Below, one piece after another: positions 32,411 through 40,725 of a stretch of DNA of 63,104 nucleotides. The stretch is from DAOPZC01 sp035353175 (GTDB taxonomy: Bacteria; Verrucomicrobiota; Kiritimatiellia; RFP12; UBA1067): positions 1 through 63,104 of the forward strand of contig DAOPZC010000020.1 in the NCBI GenBank assembly GCA_035353175.1. Direction: 5' to 3'. Below the pieces are notes generated by a model. The model was given only the letters and a program-made list of their open reading frames with translations. It was not told the DNA's origin and made no database searches. The stretch's first letter is position 1, and each line of letters begins with the position of its first letter. The translations under genes and the position numbers were made by a program.

Positions 32411-33748
32411 TTACACCAGGCCTTGCTCCAGCATCGCGGTCGCGACTTTCATGAAGCCCGCGATGTTGGCGCCCATGACATAGTTGCCCTTGTGGCGGAA
32501 TTCCGCGGCGCGATCCCAGCACTGCTGGTGGATGTCGATCATGATCATGTGGAGGCGATTGTCGACTTCTTCGCGCGTCCAGGAGTAACGCATCGAGTTC
32601 TGGCTCATCTCCAGGCCCGAGGTGGCCACGCCGCCGGCGTTGGACGCCTTGCCCGGCGCGTACATGATCTTGGCGGCCAGGAACTGCTCGATCGCTTCCG
32701 GGGTGCTCGGCATGTTGGCGCCTTCGGCGACCAGCGTGCAGCCGTTCTTCAGCAGCGTGGCGGCATCGTCACCGCTGATCTCGTTCTGGGTGGCAGACGG
32801 GAACGCGCAGTTGCACTTCACGTTCCACGGCCGTTTGCCCTCGAAGTACTTGCACCCGAACTTGTCGGCATACTCTTTGATGCGGCCGCGCTTGACGTTC
32901 TTGAGCTCCATGATGAAGGCGAGCTTCTCGGCGTTGATGCCGTCCTTGTCGTAGATCGAGCCCGCCGAGTCGGAGAGCGTGACGACCTTCGCGCCGAGCT
33001 GGTTCAGCTTCTCGACCGTGTACTGGGCGACGTTGCCCGAGCCGGAAACCGCACAGATCTTGCCGTCGAACGCTTCGCCGCGGCGCTTGAGCATCTCCTG
33101 GGCGAAGTAAACGCAGCCGTAGCCGGTCGCTTCCGGACGGATCAGCGAGCCGCCCCACGTGCGGCCTTTGCCGGTCAGCACGCCGGTGAATTCGTTGCGC
33201 AGGCGCTTATATTGCCCGAACATATAGCCGATCTCGCGGCCGCCCACGCCGATGTCGCCGGCCGGGACGTCGGTGTCGGGGCCGATGTGGCGGAAGAGTT
33301 CGCTCATGAAGGACTGGCAGAAGCGCATCACTTCGCGATCGGATTTGCCTTTGGGATCGAAATCGGAGCCGCCTTTGCCGCCGCCCATGGGCAGCGTGGT
33401 GAGCGAGTTCTTGAAAACCTGCTCGAAGCCGAGGAACTTCAGGATGCTCTGGTTCACGGACGGGTGGAAACGCAGGCCGCCTTTATAGGGGCCGATGGCG
33501 CTGTTGAACTCGATCCGGTAGCCGCGGTTCACCTGGAACACGCCTTTGTCATCCTGCCAGGGGACGCGGAAGGAGATCGTCCGCTCGGGTTCGACGACCC
33601 GGTCGAGGATGCGCTCTTTCTCCAGCGCGGGGTAAGCTTTCACGACCGGTTCCAAGGATTCGAGGACTTCCTGGACGGCCTGCAAGAATTCGGGCTCATT
33701 GGCGTTGCGTTTGCGAACGTTCTCGAGAACAGTTTTAACGTAGCTCAT
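32411..33748 (-). CDS. gdhA: NADP-specific glutamate dehydrogenase
   Basis: This 445-aa protein makes glutamate from 2-oxoglutarate, ammonia and (usually) NADPH. Seen: GPYKGGLRFHPSVNQSILKFLGFEQ, the catalytic-lysine segment PMGGGKGGSDFDPKGKSD, PAGDIGVGGREIGYMFGQYKRL, and the Rossmann segment AVSGSGNVAQYTVEKL near residue 230. The length is that of the hexameric small bacterial type. AGGAG lies 7 bases before the ATG. It is monocistronic, bounded by the bidirectional terminator downstream and a 341-bp regulatory gap upstream. Confidence 0.96.
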   Translation of the reverse strand: MSYVKTVLENVRKRNANEPEFLQAVQEVLESLEPVVKAYPALEKERILDRVVEPERTISFRVPWQDDKGVFQVNRGYRIEFNSAIGPYKGGLRFHPSVNQSILKFLGFEQVFKNSLTTLPMGGGKGGSDFDPKGKSDREVMRFCQSFMSELFRHIGPDTDVPAGDIGVGGREIGYMFGQYKRLRNEFTGVLTGKGRTWGGSLIRPEATGYGCVYFAQEMLKRRGEAFDGKICAVSGSGNVAQYTVEKLNQLGAKVVTLSDSAGSIYDKDGINAEKLAFIMELKNVKRGRIKEYADKFGCKYFEGKRPWNVKCNCAFPSATQNEISGDDAATLLKNGCTLVAEGANMPSTPEAIEQFLAAKIMYAPGKASNAGGVATSGLEMSQNSMRYSWTREEVDNRLHMIMIDIHQQCWDRAAEFRHKGNYVMGANIAGFMKVATAMLEQGLV

Positions 33749-33822
33749 GTTTTACTCCTGACTTTGTCCGGTGCAACGGATGTGTCACTCGCAGACCAAG
33801 TTGTAACCCAATTACGTAGCAT

Positions 33823-33850
33823 TTAATATGCCATTTATGTAATATGTGAA
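33823..33850 (-). promoter_or_regulatory. Candidate sigma70-type promoter for gdhA
   Basis: On the minus strand TTCACA (33845-33850) and TATTAA (33823-33828) are 16 bp apart, in an AT-rich patch 75 bp before the gdhA start. The surrounding bases also form a loose dyad, ATTACGTA (33811-33818) against TATGTAAT (33836-33843). Confidence 0.4.
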
Positions 33851-33902
33851 CGAAAATGTAATTCATGGGCACCACGCCTCGTGTCGGCAGGAGCAACTCG
33901 TC

Positions 33903-33945
33903 ATGTAGCGACAATTATGTGTCTCAATTTTGTATGTACCGACAA
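33903..33945. promoter_or_regulatory. Pair of 12-bp direct repeats between gdhA and the Rrf2 gene
   Basis: ATGTAGCGACAA (33903-33914) and ATGTACCGACAA (33934-33945) differ at one base and start 31 bp apart, close to three helical turns. They lie in the 341-bp gap 33749-34089, which otherwise holds the two candidate promoters and no ORF I would call. They could be sites for an activator of gdhA or of the Rrf2 gene. Confidence 0.45.
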
Positions 33946-34029
33946 AAAAGTAGTTGTGCGGTTTTGCCCTCGCGTCGCGGCTTCTGGGGTAAATTCGGCG
34001 AACAGGCAAAGCGGGCGCAACATTCTCGT

Positions 34030-34057
34030 TTGCTTATGTCAATAAAAACTGTAGACT
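34030..34057 (+). promoter_or_regulatory. Candidate promoter for the Rrf2-family regulator
   Basis: TTGCTT (34030-34035) and TAGACT (34052-34057) are 16 bp apart, about 32 bp before the GTG start at 34090. If the Rrf2 protein regulates itself, its site is likely to overlap this element. Confidence 0.4.
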
Positions 34058-34089
34058 ATGGCCATTTATTTCAAAAAGGTAGGGACAAC

Positions 34090-34527
34090 GTGAGAATTTC
34101 AACCAAAGGGCGGTACGGGCTCCGAACGCTGATGGATATCGCGATGCACCAGAATGAGGGCGCGGTCACATTGGGCGATATTGCCAAGCGGCAGGAGATT
34201 TCGGTGAAATACCTGTGGCAGGTGATCAATCCGCTCAAGACGTCCGGATTGTTGAGCGTGACGCGGGGGGCCAAGGGCGGGTATGTGCTGGCGCGTCGGC
34301 CCGAAGAGATCTCCATGCTCGAAGTCGTGACGATTCTGGAAGGGCCTTTGTCGCTGGTGGAATGCCTTGCCCGCGGGGACTTCTGCAAACACGTTGATGC
34401 GTGTGTGGCCCGAACGGTTTGGCAGGAGGTGAACCGCTCGATCGAAGAGGCGTTGAGGGGCATCACCTTGGGCGACGTGCTGAAACGGTGCGCAAACTCT
34501 GCCGAAGTGAACAACTACGTGATATGA
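34090..34527 (+). CDS. Rrf2/IscR-family transcriptional regulator with three clustered cysteines
   Basis: This 145-aa winged-helix protein starts at GTG (34090) after AGGTAGGGA and reads MRISTKGRYGLRTLMDIAMH, the classic Rrf2 N-terminus. The recognition region ISVKYLWQVINPLK and wing GAKGGYVLARRPEEISM follow. Cys92, Cys99 and Cys105 (CX6CX5C) sit where IscR (92, 98, 104) and NsrR bind an Fe-S cluster, so it probably senses Fe-S status, NO or redox state. No isc or suf genes are adjacent. It is followed by the guanine deaminase gene after 18 bp. Confidence 0.9.
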   Translation: MRISTKGRYGLRTLMDIAMHQNEGAVTLGDIAKRQEISVKYLWQVINPLKTSGLLSVTRGAKGGYVLARRPEEISMLEVVTILEGPLSLVECLARGDFCKHVDACVARTVWQEVNRSIEEALRGITLGDVLKRCANSAEVNNYVI

Positions 34528-34545
34528 GCGGGGGCTGCGGCGGTG

Positions 34546-35022
34546 ATGGACGCTTGCTCAGAGAGGTTCATGCGCGAGGCGGTTGAGGCGGCGGAACTGG
34601 GGGTCTCGCGTCATGACGGGGGGCCTTTCGGCGCGGTCGTCGTCCGCGAAGGGCGGGTCGTCGCGCGCGCGTGGAACCGGGTGATCGTGGCGAAGGATCC
34701 GACGGCTCACGCGGAGGTGAATGCGATCCGCGAGGCCTGCCGCTTTTTAGGTCGCTTCCACCTCGAAGATTGCGAGCTGTACACCACGTGTGAGCCGTGC
34801 CCGATGTGTCTGGGCGCGATCTACTGGTCGCGGTTGCGGGCGGTTCATTACGCGGCAACCCGCGACGATGCCGCGGCTGCCGGGTTCTGCGATGCGGCGG
34901 TCTACGCCGAATTAGAAAAGCGGCCGGAGTCCCGCCAGGTGCCGTTTGTCAAAGAAGATGCTGCGGCGGCGTTAGCGGTCATGCGGGCGTGGATGGCGGA
35001 TGCGGGCAAGCAAGCCTATTAA
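34546..35022 (+). CDS. guaD: Guanine deaminase, CDA-fold type (GuaD-like)
   Basis: This 158-aa zinc hydrolase deaminates guanine to xanthine. Seen: GGPFGAVVV, the catalytic PTAHAEVNAI motif (zinc His, catalytic Glu), TTCEPCPMCLGAIYWSR (two zinc Cys) and DDAAAAGFCDAAVY, which matches Bacillus GuaD closely and separates it from TadA. ATG at 34546 was chosen; a GTG one codon earlier is possible. It follows the Rrf2 gene by 18 bp and may share its transcript. The purine salvage genes apt and ade lie about 10 kb away. Confidence 0.88.
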   Translation: MDACSERFMREAVEAAELGVSRHDGGPFGAVVVREGRVVARAWNRVIVAKDPTAHAEVNAIREACRFLGRFHLEDCELYTTCEPCPMCLGAIYWSRLRAVHYAATRDDAAAAGFCDAAVYAELEKRPESRQVPFVKEDAAAALAVMRAWMADAGKQAY

Positions 35023-35038
35023 GCGTGGCCGGGTGTCT

Positions 35039-35079
35039 CAAAAAGAAAAAGGGGATCTTGCCCCTCGGGCATGATCCCC
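35039..35079 (-). terminator. Intrinsic terminator of the YfgM-like gene
   Basis: On the minus strand GGGGATC (35073-35079 in plus coordinates) and GCCC pair with GGGC and GATCCCC across a CTC-type loop with a small internal loop, followed by a T-rich tract TTTTTCTTTTTGA. It lies 28 bp after the YfgM-like stop. On the plus strand there is no T-run after the stem, so it would not terminate guaD efficiently. Confidence 0.75.
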
Positions 35080-35106
35080 TGCCGCTTTGAAGATTTCCAA
35101 AACGCG

Positions 35107-35850
35107 TTATTTCGCCGCGGCCGGCGCGGGGGCGGCCGTCTTCGCGGCTTCGTTGGCGGCGTCGAACAGCGAGCGCGCGGCGCGCGGCTCATACCGGTTG
35201 ATGACGCCTTCGAGATTGGCGATCGTCATTTCCCACGCGGGCGCGTCGGTCTTTTGTGCCTTCAGATTTTCGAGCAGCTTCTTGGCCTCGTCCTTTTTTC
35301 CCTGCATCGTCAGCACACGGGCCGTGCCCAGCGTGGCGTGCGGCTGCAGGAAATGGCTGGCGTTGTCTTTCGCAAACGTCTGGTAGACGGACAACGCCTC
35401 GTCGAGACGGTTGAGCCCCTCCAGCGCATGGCCGCGCCCGAGCGTTGCGATTTCCGCGAAACCTTCGGGAGCGCCCTTGCGGAGGCAGGTGTCGTAGGCG
35501 GCCAGCGCCTCTTCGTATTTCGAGGCGTCATAGTACGCCTTGGCCAGGCGCAGACGCACGGCGTTTCCGGCCTTGGTGTTGCCGTATTTCGCGATGACCG
35601 TTTCGAGCTCTTCGAGCGAGGAGGCTTTCAGCAGCTCTTGGTTGGCCCCCGCGATCTTCGCGGCGCGGTACTGCTTGAACGCGAACGCGCCGCCCACCAA
35701 GAGGGCCGCGGCAGCCAACGTGATCAAGAACTGGCTGCCGTTCGCCTTCCACCAGTCGTACAACGGCAGCATCTCTTCGGGGAGATTTTCCGGAATCGGC
35801 TGAAGGACGGGCTTCGACGTGTCGGGTGCGACGTTATTCTCTTGACTCAT
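35107..35850 (-). CDS. YfgM-like TPR membrane protein
   Basis: This 247-aa protein has a cytosolic N-terminal stretch, one membrane span (FLITLAAAALLVGGAFAFKQY, about 41-61) and periplasmic tetratricopeptide repeats (about 75-220, e.g. AKAYYDASKYEEALAAYDTCL and ALEGLNRLDEALSVYQTFA), ending in an Ala/Pro tail. This is the layout of YfgM, an ancillary SecYEG/periplasmic chaperone factor. The partner YfgL/BamB is not adjacent. It has its own terminator. Confidence 0.75.
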   Translation of the reverse strand: MSQENNVAPDTSKPVLQPIPENLPEEMLPLYDWWKANGSQFLITLAAAALLVGGAFAFKQYRAAKIAGANQELLKASSLEELETVIAKYGNTKAGNAVRLRLAKAYYDASKYEEALAAYDTCLRKGAPEGFAEIATLGRGHALEGLNRLDEALSVYQTFAKDNASHFLQPHATLGTARVLTMQGKKDEAKKLLENLKAQKTDAPAWEMTIANLEGVINRYEPRAARSLFDAANEAAKTAAPAPAAAK

Positions 35851-35976
35851 TGGTTTCGCCTTTGGCTGGATGAAAAATGGCGGCTATTATTGGAATTCCC
35901 GGGCGAGAAATCAAGGTAAAAAGACCTTCCCCCCTGTCTCGCCACGGGGTGCGCACTTACGGATGGTACAGGCTGC

Positions 35977-36168
35977 CTATTTTCCCTGATTAAATCCCGA
36001 GTAGAACGGGAGCAGCGGATATCCGTGGTCGATGGCGTCAAATCCTAAAAAGCCCACCGTCGTTTTTGTTCCGCCCTCGACCGGCGCCGTGTGACGGCTC
36101 ACCATCGCACAGCCCGAAACCATGACGCCCCACAGCACGGCCACCATCAACGTGACGATTTTATACAT
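35977..36168 (-). CDS. Small lipoprotein (63 aa) of unknown function
   Basis: This protein starts MYKIVTLMVAVLWGVMVSGC, a lipoprotein signal with lipobox VSGC (Cys20), leaving a mature part of 44 residues ending in GYPLLPFYSGFNQGK. AGAGG lies before the ATG at 36168; a longer start would add 14 basic residues and is less likely. It is rich in Gly, Tyr and Phe near its end. I do not recognise the family. It is divergent from the Ser/Thr kinase gene across 240 bp. Confidence 0.65.
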   Translation of the reverse strand: MYKIVTLMVAVLWGVMVSGCAMVSRHTAPVEGGTKTTVGFLGFDAIDHGYPLLPFYSGFNQGK

Positions 36169-36408
36169 GCCCAACCTCTTTCTTAGTTTAAAAATGCGGA
36201 ACGTTGGCATTGTCGGACAGGTGAGGTTCCAAAGTCAAGCCGGAATCGGGTTGCGGACCGGCGGACCGGGACGCGCGGGACCGCGGCGGATTCTCTTGCG
36301 CCGATGCGATTTTGAGCATCGACAAACCCCCCGCATTTCGGCATGATAAACAGCTATTTGCTTGCGACAGCGGTATCATCTGGGTTAAGGCGATAACGAG
36401 GATGTTTT

Positions 36409-38949
36409 ATGGACGGTGTCAATGAGTCTAATATTCTGACGGATCCGGTGGATTCCGCAGCGTGTCCAAAATGCGGCGCGATGTTGGATGTCAAAGGGCT
36501 CGCCCCGTTCACGGGGGTACAGTGCCCGACGTGCGGTTTTGAATTTCATGTGCCGGCGCGGTTCGGCACGTTTATGCTTTTGCAGCTGCTCGGCGCCGGC
36601 GGAATGGGCGGCGTATACCGGGCCCGCGATGAGGGACTGAATCGCGAGGTGGCGATCAAGGTCATGCTGAAAAGTCTCGGCGACGATCCGCAGTTCGTCG
36701 AGACGTTCCAGCGTGAGGCGCAGGCCGCGGCCCGGCTGAACCACCGCAACATCGCTCAGATCTATTCGTTCGGGCAGGAAAAAGGGCAGCCCTACATCGC
36801 GATGGAGCTGGTTTCAGGCGGCAGTCTCGACAAGATGATGTCGGAGCAGGGCGCCTTGGACCCGACGCTCGTCATCCACGTCGGCGCGCAGATCGCCGAA
36901 GGGTTGCGCGAGGCCGCCGAAGCCGGCATGGTGCACGGCGACGTCAAGCCGGAGAACATTCTGTTCGACAACGACAAAACCCCCAAGCTTGTGGATTTCG
37001 GCCTTTCCGCGATGGCCGGCGGACCGGGCAACGACGTGTGGGGCACGCCGTATTACATCGCCCCTGAGAAGGTGCGGCGGCAGAAGAGCGATTTCCGGTC
37101 GGACATCTATAGCCTCGGCGGCACGCTGTATCACGCGATCACCGGCATTCCGCCGTTCGAGGGCGAAGACGCCACGGCGGTGGTGAAGGCGCGGTTCGAC
37201 GGGCCGCCCAAGCCGATGCGCGAGCTTCGCACGGGCGTGCCGGACGAGGTCGAGACGCTGATCGCGCGCATGCTGGAAGTGGAGCCGCAGACGCGGTATC
37301 CCACCTACGGCTCGCTGCTGGGGGACATGCGGCGCTATCTCGCGAAGGCCGGACCTGTCAAGATGGAGAAGAGCTCCAAGAAGATCATGATCAAGGGCAA
37401 GCACGGCGGCTTGACCGGCAAGATGAACACGACCGGCGCGTTGACGACGACCGGCGTGTTGGGCACGACCGGCACCGTGAGCGAAATTCCGCAGGGCATG
37501 ACGCCGGTGTCGGAGGTTGAGGAAATCCCCGAGAGCGAAGAGGTCGCCAGCAAGCGCGGCTTTAAGATGATCGGCATGATCGTCGGCGGCATCGTGCTTG
37601 TGGTCTTGGTGCTGATCGGCAGCATCTGGGGATTCATGTCGTACACGAAAGCCAAAAAGGCCAAGGCGGAGAGCGCGCTGATCGTCAAGAGCCAGGCGAA
37701 CGTGCGCGCGTCGATCGCGAAGGCCGTCGCCAACGCGAAAGTGACGGTCGAGCGGGTCCGTGCGTTCGCGCCCGAGGCGATGGGCTACGCCAAGTCCGCC
37801 GCGGACGAGGTCGTCAAGGCGCTGGGCGAGGAGATGCGCCCCTCGCTGGTGCCCCCCGAGCCCGATTATTCGGCGGCGGCCTCTCCGGCACCCGAGCCAG
37901 CGCCGGCTGCCGCGGCCGGCACGAACGCCGTGGCCGCCGTGTCCAACGCGGCCCCTGCGGCGGCCGTTGCGCCCGCGGCCACGGCCGCGCCCGCAGCGGA
38001 AGGAAGCAACGAACACCCCGTCGTCGCGATCGTGCGAGGCATGTACCAGGACGCCTACGCGGTCAAAGGCGCGTCGCTGCTCGCGGATAAGGTGCTGGCC
38101 GAGATCGAGGCGCAGGCCAAGAGCGCGGAGAGCCTGACGCACGTGACCAAAGCGGACGCCGAAGCGCTGGTGAAGCTCAACAACGAGTTGGTCGAGAAGG
38201 TCAACAATCTGGGCTACACGCGCGAGATCAGCGAGTCGGCCCGCAAAGTCTCGCAGCTCAAGCGGACGTTGGAAAGCGTGAAGACCGATGTGGCGTCGCT
38301 CGTCGAGTTGAAACGTCAGGAGGCGATCGCCAAGGAGAAGCAGCTCAAGGCGGATGCGGTGGCGGAAAAGAAGCGTCAGGAGCAAGAGGCGTATCAAGAG
38401 AAGGTCAAAGCCGAGAAAGACAAGGTGGGTGCCGCCGAGGCGGAGCTTCAGCCGACGTTGAAGCAACTGCAGTTCCGCGATGCGATCCGCGCGATCAAAG
38501 ACGTTTCGGACGGACTCGAGACGCCGGAGGCGAAAGACGCCGCCGCGACCGTGCTGGAGCGCGTGAACCGGATCAAGGATTTTCACGAGTATCTGGTGAA
38601 GAAAGTGACGGGTTATAAGTCTGCGCGCGGGTGGGCGGTCAGCGCGGCGGACCAGAAAAACCTGTCGGTCGGAACCACGAAGATCCAGTGGACCGAGGTT
38701 TACGAGAAGCGGCTCGACATCGTGGGCGAATTGGTCAACGGCCTCGTGAGGGACGAGCAGGCCACCAAGGCGCTGCGGTTGCGCGAGAAGACCCGCATCA
38801 TGACCAATGCGGCGCTTTGTCTGAACCTTTTCTACAAGGAGATTCCTTCGGCACAGGAGCTCGCCAAGGGTTTGGCGAGCGAGGCGGCGCGGCAGTTCGA
38901 CGTCGATGCCGATGTCATCAAACAGCTTTTGCCGGAGTTCTTTCAGTAA
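36409..38949 (+). CDS. Membrane-anchored Ser/Thr protein kinase with N-terminal zinc ribbon
   Basis: This 846-aa protein has an N-terminal CxxC...CxxC zinc ribbon (Cys19, 22, 39, 42), a PknB-like kinase domain (about 54-315), one TM segment (387-409) and a long Ala/Lys-rich, coiled-coil-like extracytoplasmic part. Kinase motifs: GAGGMGGVY, VAIK (Lys84), HGDVKPEN with catalytic Asp178, DFG (Asp196) and an APE-like IAPEKV. The HRD arginine is Gly177, which suggests control without the usual activation-loop Arg contact. A Thr/Gly-rich juxtamembrane tract (about 340-356, TTGALTTTGVLGTTG) could be autophosphorylated. Its stop overlaps the thrC start (TAATG). Confidence 0.88.
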   Translation: MDGVNESNILTDPVDSAACPKCGAMLDVKGLAPFTGVQCPTCGFEFHVPARFGTFMLLQLLGAGGMGGVYRARDEGLNREVAIKVMLKSLGDDPQFVETFQREAQAAARLNHRNIAQIYSFGQEKGQPYIAMELVSGGSLDKMMSEQGALDPTLVIHVGAQIAEGLREAAEAGMVHGDVKPENILFDNDKTPKLVDFGLSAMAGGPGNDVWGTPYYIAPEKVRRQKSDFRSDIYSLGGTLYHAITGIPPFEGEDATAVVKARFDGPPKPMRELRTGVPDEVETLIARMLEVEPQTRYPTYGSLLGDMRRYLAKAGPVKMEKSSKKIMIKGKHGGLTGKMNTTGALTTTGVLGTTGTVSEIPQGMTPVSEVEEIPESEEVASKRGFKMIGMIVGGIVLVVLVLIGSIWGFMSYTKAKKAKAESALIVKSQANVRASIAKAVANAKVTVERVRAFAPEAMGYAKSAADEVVKALGEEMRPSLVPPEPDYSAAASPAPEPAPAAAAGTNAVAAVSNAAPAAAVAPAATAAPAAEGSNEHPVVAIVRGMYQDAYAVKGASLLADKVLAEIEAQAKSAESLTHVTKADAEALVKLNNELVEKVNNLGYTREISESARKVSQLKRTLESVKTDVASLVELKRQEAIAKEKQLKADAVAEKKRQEQEAYQEKVKAEKDKVGAAEAELQPTLKQLQFRDAIRAIKDVSDGLETPEAKDAAATVLERVNRIKDFHEYLVKKVTGYKSARGWAVSAADQKNLSVGTTKIQWTEVYEKRLDIVGELVNGLVRDEQATKALRLREKTRIMTNAALCLNLFYKEIPSAQELAKGLASEAARQFDVDADVIKQLLPEFFQ

Positions 38950-40325
38950 TGCGTTATCTGAGCACGCGGGGCGGCGGCGCGCCGCTCCGCTTTAAAGACA
39001 CGATCCTCGCCGGCCTGGCGCGCGATGGCGGCCTGTTTCTGCCGGAGGCTCTCCCGAATGTGGCGGACCGCCTGACGGCGTGGAGCCAACTCGCGTATCC
39101 GGATCTCGCGTTTGAGATCATCCGCCTGTTCGCGGATGATATCCCCGACGCCGCTCTGCGCACGATTGTGGACAAGAGCTATGCGACGTTCCGCCACCCC
39201 GACGTGACGCCGGTGGTCAAGGTCGGCCCCGTGCATGTGCTGGAGCTTTTTCACGGTCCGACGCTGGCCTTCAAAGACGTGGCTTTGCAGTTCCTCGGCA
39301 ACCTCTTCGAGTATGTGCTGGGCGAGACCGGCGGCGAAATGAACATCGTCGCGGCCACCAGCGGCGACACCGGCAGCGCGGCCATCTACGGCGTGCGCGG
39401 ACGCGAGCGCATCCGCATATTCGTCATGCATCCGCACGGACGCGTGAGCCCCGTGCAGGAGCGCCAGATGACGACGGTGCTGGACGCCAACGTCTGCAAC
39501 CTCGCGGTGGACGGCACCTTTGACGACTGCCAGAACATCGTCAAGGAGCTTTTCGGTGACCTTTCTTTCCGAGATACCTACGCGCTGGGCGCAGTGAACT
39601 CGATCAACTGGGCGCGTGTGCTCGCGCAGGTCGTCTACTATTTCTACGCCGCTTTCCGCGTGCGGGAAGCCACCGGCGCCGAGCGGGTGCGTTTCACGGT
39701 CCCGACCGGGAACTTCGGCGACATCTTCGCCGGCTATGTGGCGCTGAAGATGGGCTTGCCGATCGATCGGTTGGTGCTGGCGACGAACGAGAACGACATT
39801 CTCTCTCGGTATTTCAACACCGGCGTCTACAGCCTCGGCGCGGTCGCTCCGACGTTGAGCCCGTCGATGGATATTCAGGTCGCCAGCAATTTCGAGCGGT
39901 ACCTCTACTATTTGGCGGGCGAGGATGCGGCCAAGCTGTCGCGGTGGATGGCGGACTTCAAGGCCATGGGCACGCTGCGTCCGGATCGGCCGCCGCCGCC
40001 GTGCATCGCGGCTGGCCGGGGTGATACGGCGTCGACGCTGGCCACGATCCGCGCTTACTGGGAGGCCTACGGCTACCTGCTGGATCCGCACACGGCGGTG
40101 GGCGTCTCGGTCGGCATGCATTTCCTGCAGGACGGCGTGCCGATGATCTGTTTGGCTACGGCGCATCCCGCAAAGTTCGGCGACGCGATCCGTCAGGCCA
40201 CCGGACTCGATCTGGCGCATCATCCGATTCTCGACGCGCTGGCCGAACTGCCGACCCGCGTCCAGGTCGTGCCGGCCCGCAAAGAGGCGGTCGCCGCGAT
40301 CGTCAAGGCGACGGTAGAGGGCTGA
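38949..40325 (+). CDS. thrC: Threonine synthase
   Basis: This 458-aa PLP enzyme converts O-phosphohomoserine to threonine. Seen: MRYLSTRGGGAPLRFKDTIL at the start, the PLP-lysine segment HGPTLAFKDVALQFLGNL, the phosphate loop ATSGDTGSAAI, AVNSINWARVLAQ and PTGNFGDIFAGY, all typical of the long bacterial type. The start overlaps the kinase stop by one base, which implies cotranscription. The Cys-cluster gene follows after 2 bp. Confidence 0.95.
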   Translation: MRYLSTRGGGAPLRFKDTILAGLARDGGLFLPEALPNVADRLTAWSQLAYPDLAFEIIRLFADDIPDAALRTIVDKSYATFRHPDVTPVVKVGPVHVLELFHGPTLAFKDVALQFLGNLFEYVLGETGGEMNIVAATSGDTGSAAIYGVRGRERIRIFVMHPHGRVSPVQERQMTTVLDANVCNLAVDGTFDDCQNIVKELFGDLSFRDTYALGAVNSINWARVLAQVVYYFYAAFRVREATGAERVRFTVPTGNFGDIFAGYVALKMGLPIDRLVLATNENDILSRYFNTGVYSLGAVAPTLSPSMDIQVASNFERYLYYLAGEDAAKLSRWMADFKAMGTLRPDRPPPPCIAAGRGDTASTLATIRAYWEAYGYLLDPHTAVGVSVGMHFLQDGVPMICLATAHPAKFGDAIRQATGLDLAHHPILDALAELPTRVQVVPARKEAVAAIVKATVEG

Positions 40326-40327
40326 GG

Positions 40328-40678
40328 ATGATCGATCCTGCGACCTTCAGATGTCAGCGGTGCGGGGCCTGTTGCCGCGTGCCGGGATACGTCACGCTCA
40401 ATGTCGGCGAGCCGGAAACCATCGCCGCATTTCTCGGCTTGGACGTGTACACGTTTACGGAGCGCTACACGACGCTGACCTTTAACCGTCACGACCTTTC
40501 TCTCGTCGAGGGCGATGACGGACGGTGCGTTTTTCTGCAAGACGACAACGCCTGCCGCGTCCAGTCTGTGAAGCCCGCCCAGTGCAAAGGCTTTCCTTTT
40601 CTCTGGCGCAGCAAGCAGCTGGAGCGCCAGTGCCCGGCTTTGCGGCACGCCTCGGCAAAGGCGCCGTCTCCGGTTTGA
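40328..40678 (+). CDS. YkgJ-family cysteine cluster protein
   Basis: This 116-aa protein carries a CxxCxxCC motif (FRCQRCGACCRVPG, residues about 9-16) and later cysteines in GRCVFLQ, NACRVQSVKPAQCKGFPF and RQCPAL, the pattern of the YkgJ (UPF0153) family, which is believed to bind an Fe-S cluster or zinc. The function is unknown in general. It starts 2 bp after thrC with GAGG just before it. A link to thrC or to the kinase is only positional. Confidence 0.82.
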   Translation: MIDPATFRCQRCGACCRVPGYVTLNVGEPETIAAFLGLDVYTFTERYTTLTFNRHDLSLVEGDDGRCVFLQDDNACRVQSVKPAQCKGFPFLWRSKQLERQCPALRHASAKAPSPV

Positions 40679-40725
40679 CGCCCGCGTTTTCTTCCGGTAG
40701 TATCACGTTCAAAAGGGAGGCGGAT

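Noticed and set aside
36302..36321. CGATGC-N8-GCATCG stem-loop upstream of the Ser/Thr kinase
   Set aside because: The stem is only 6 bp with no T-tract and no repeated copies, so it is not distinguishable from chance.
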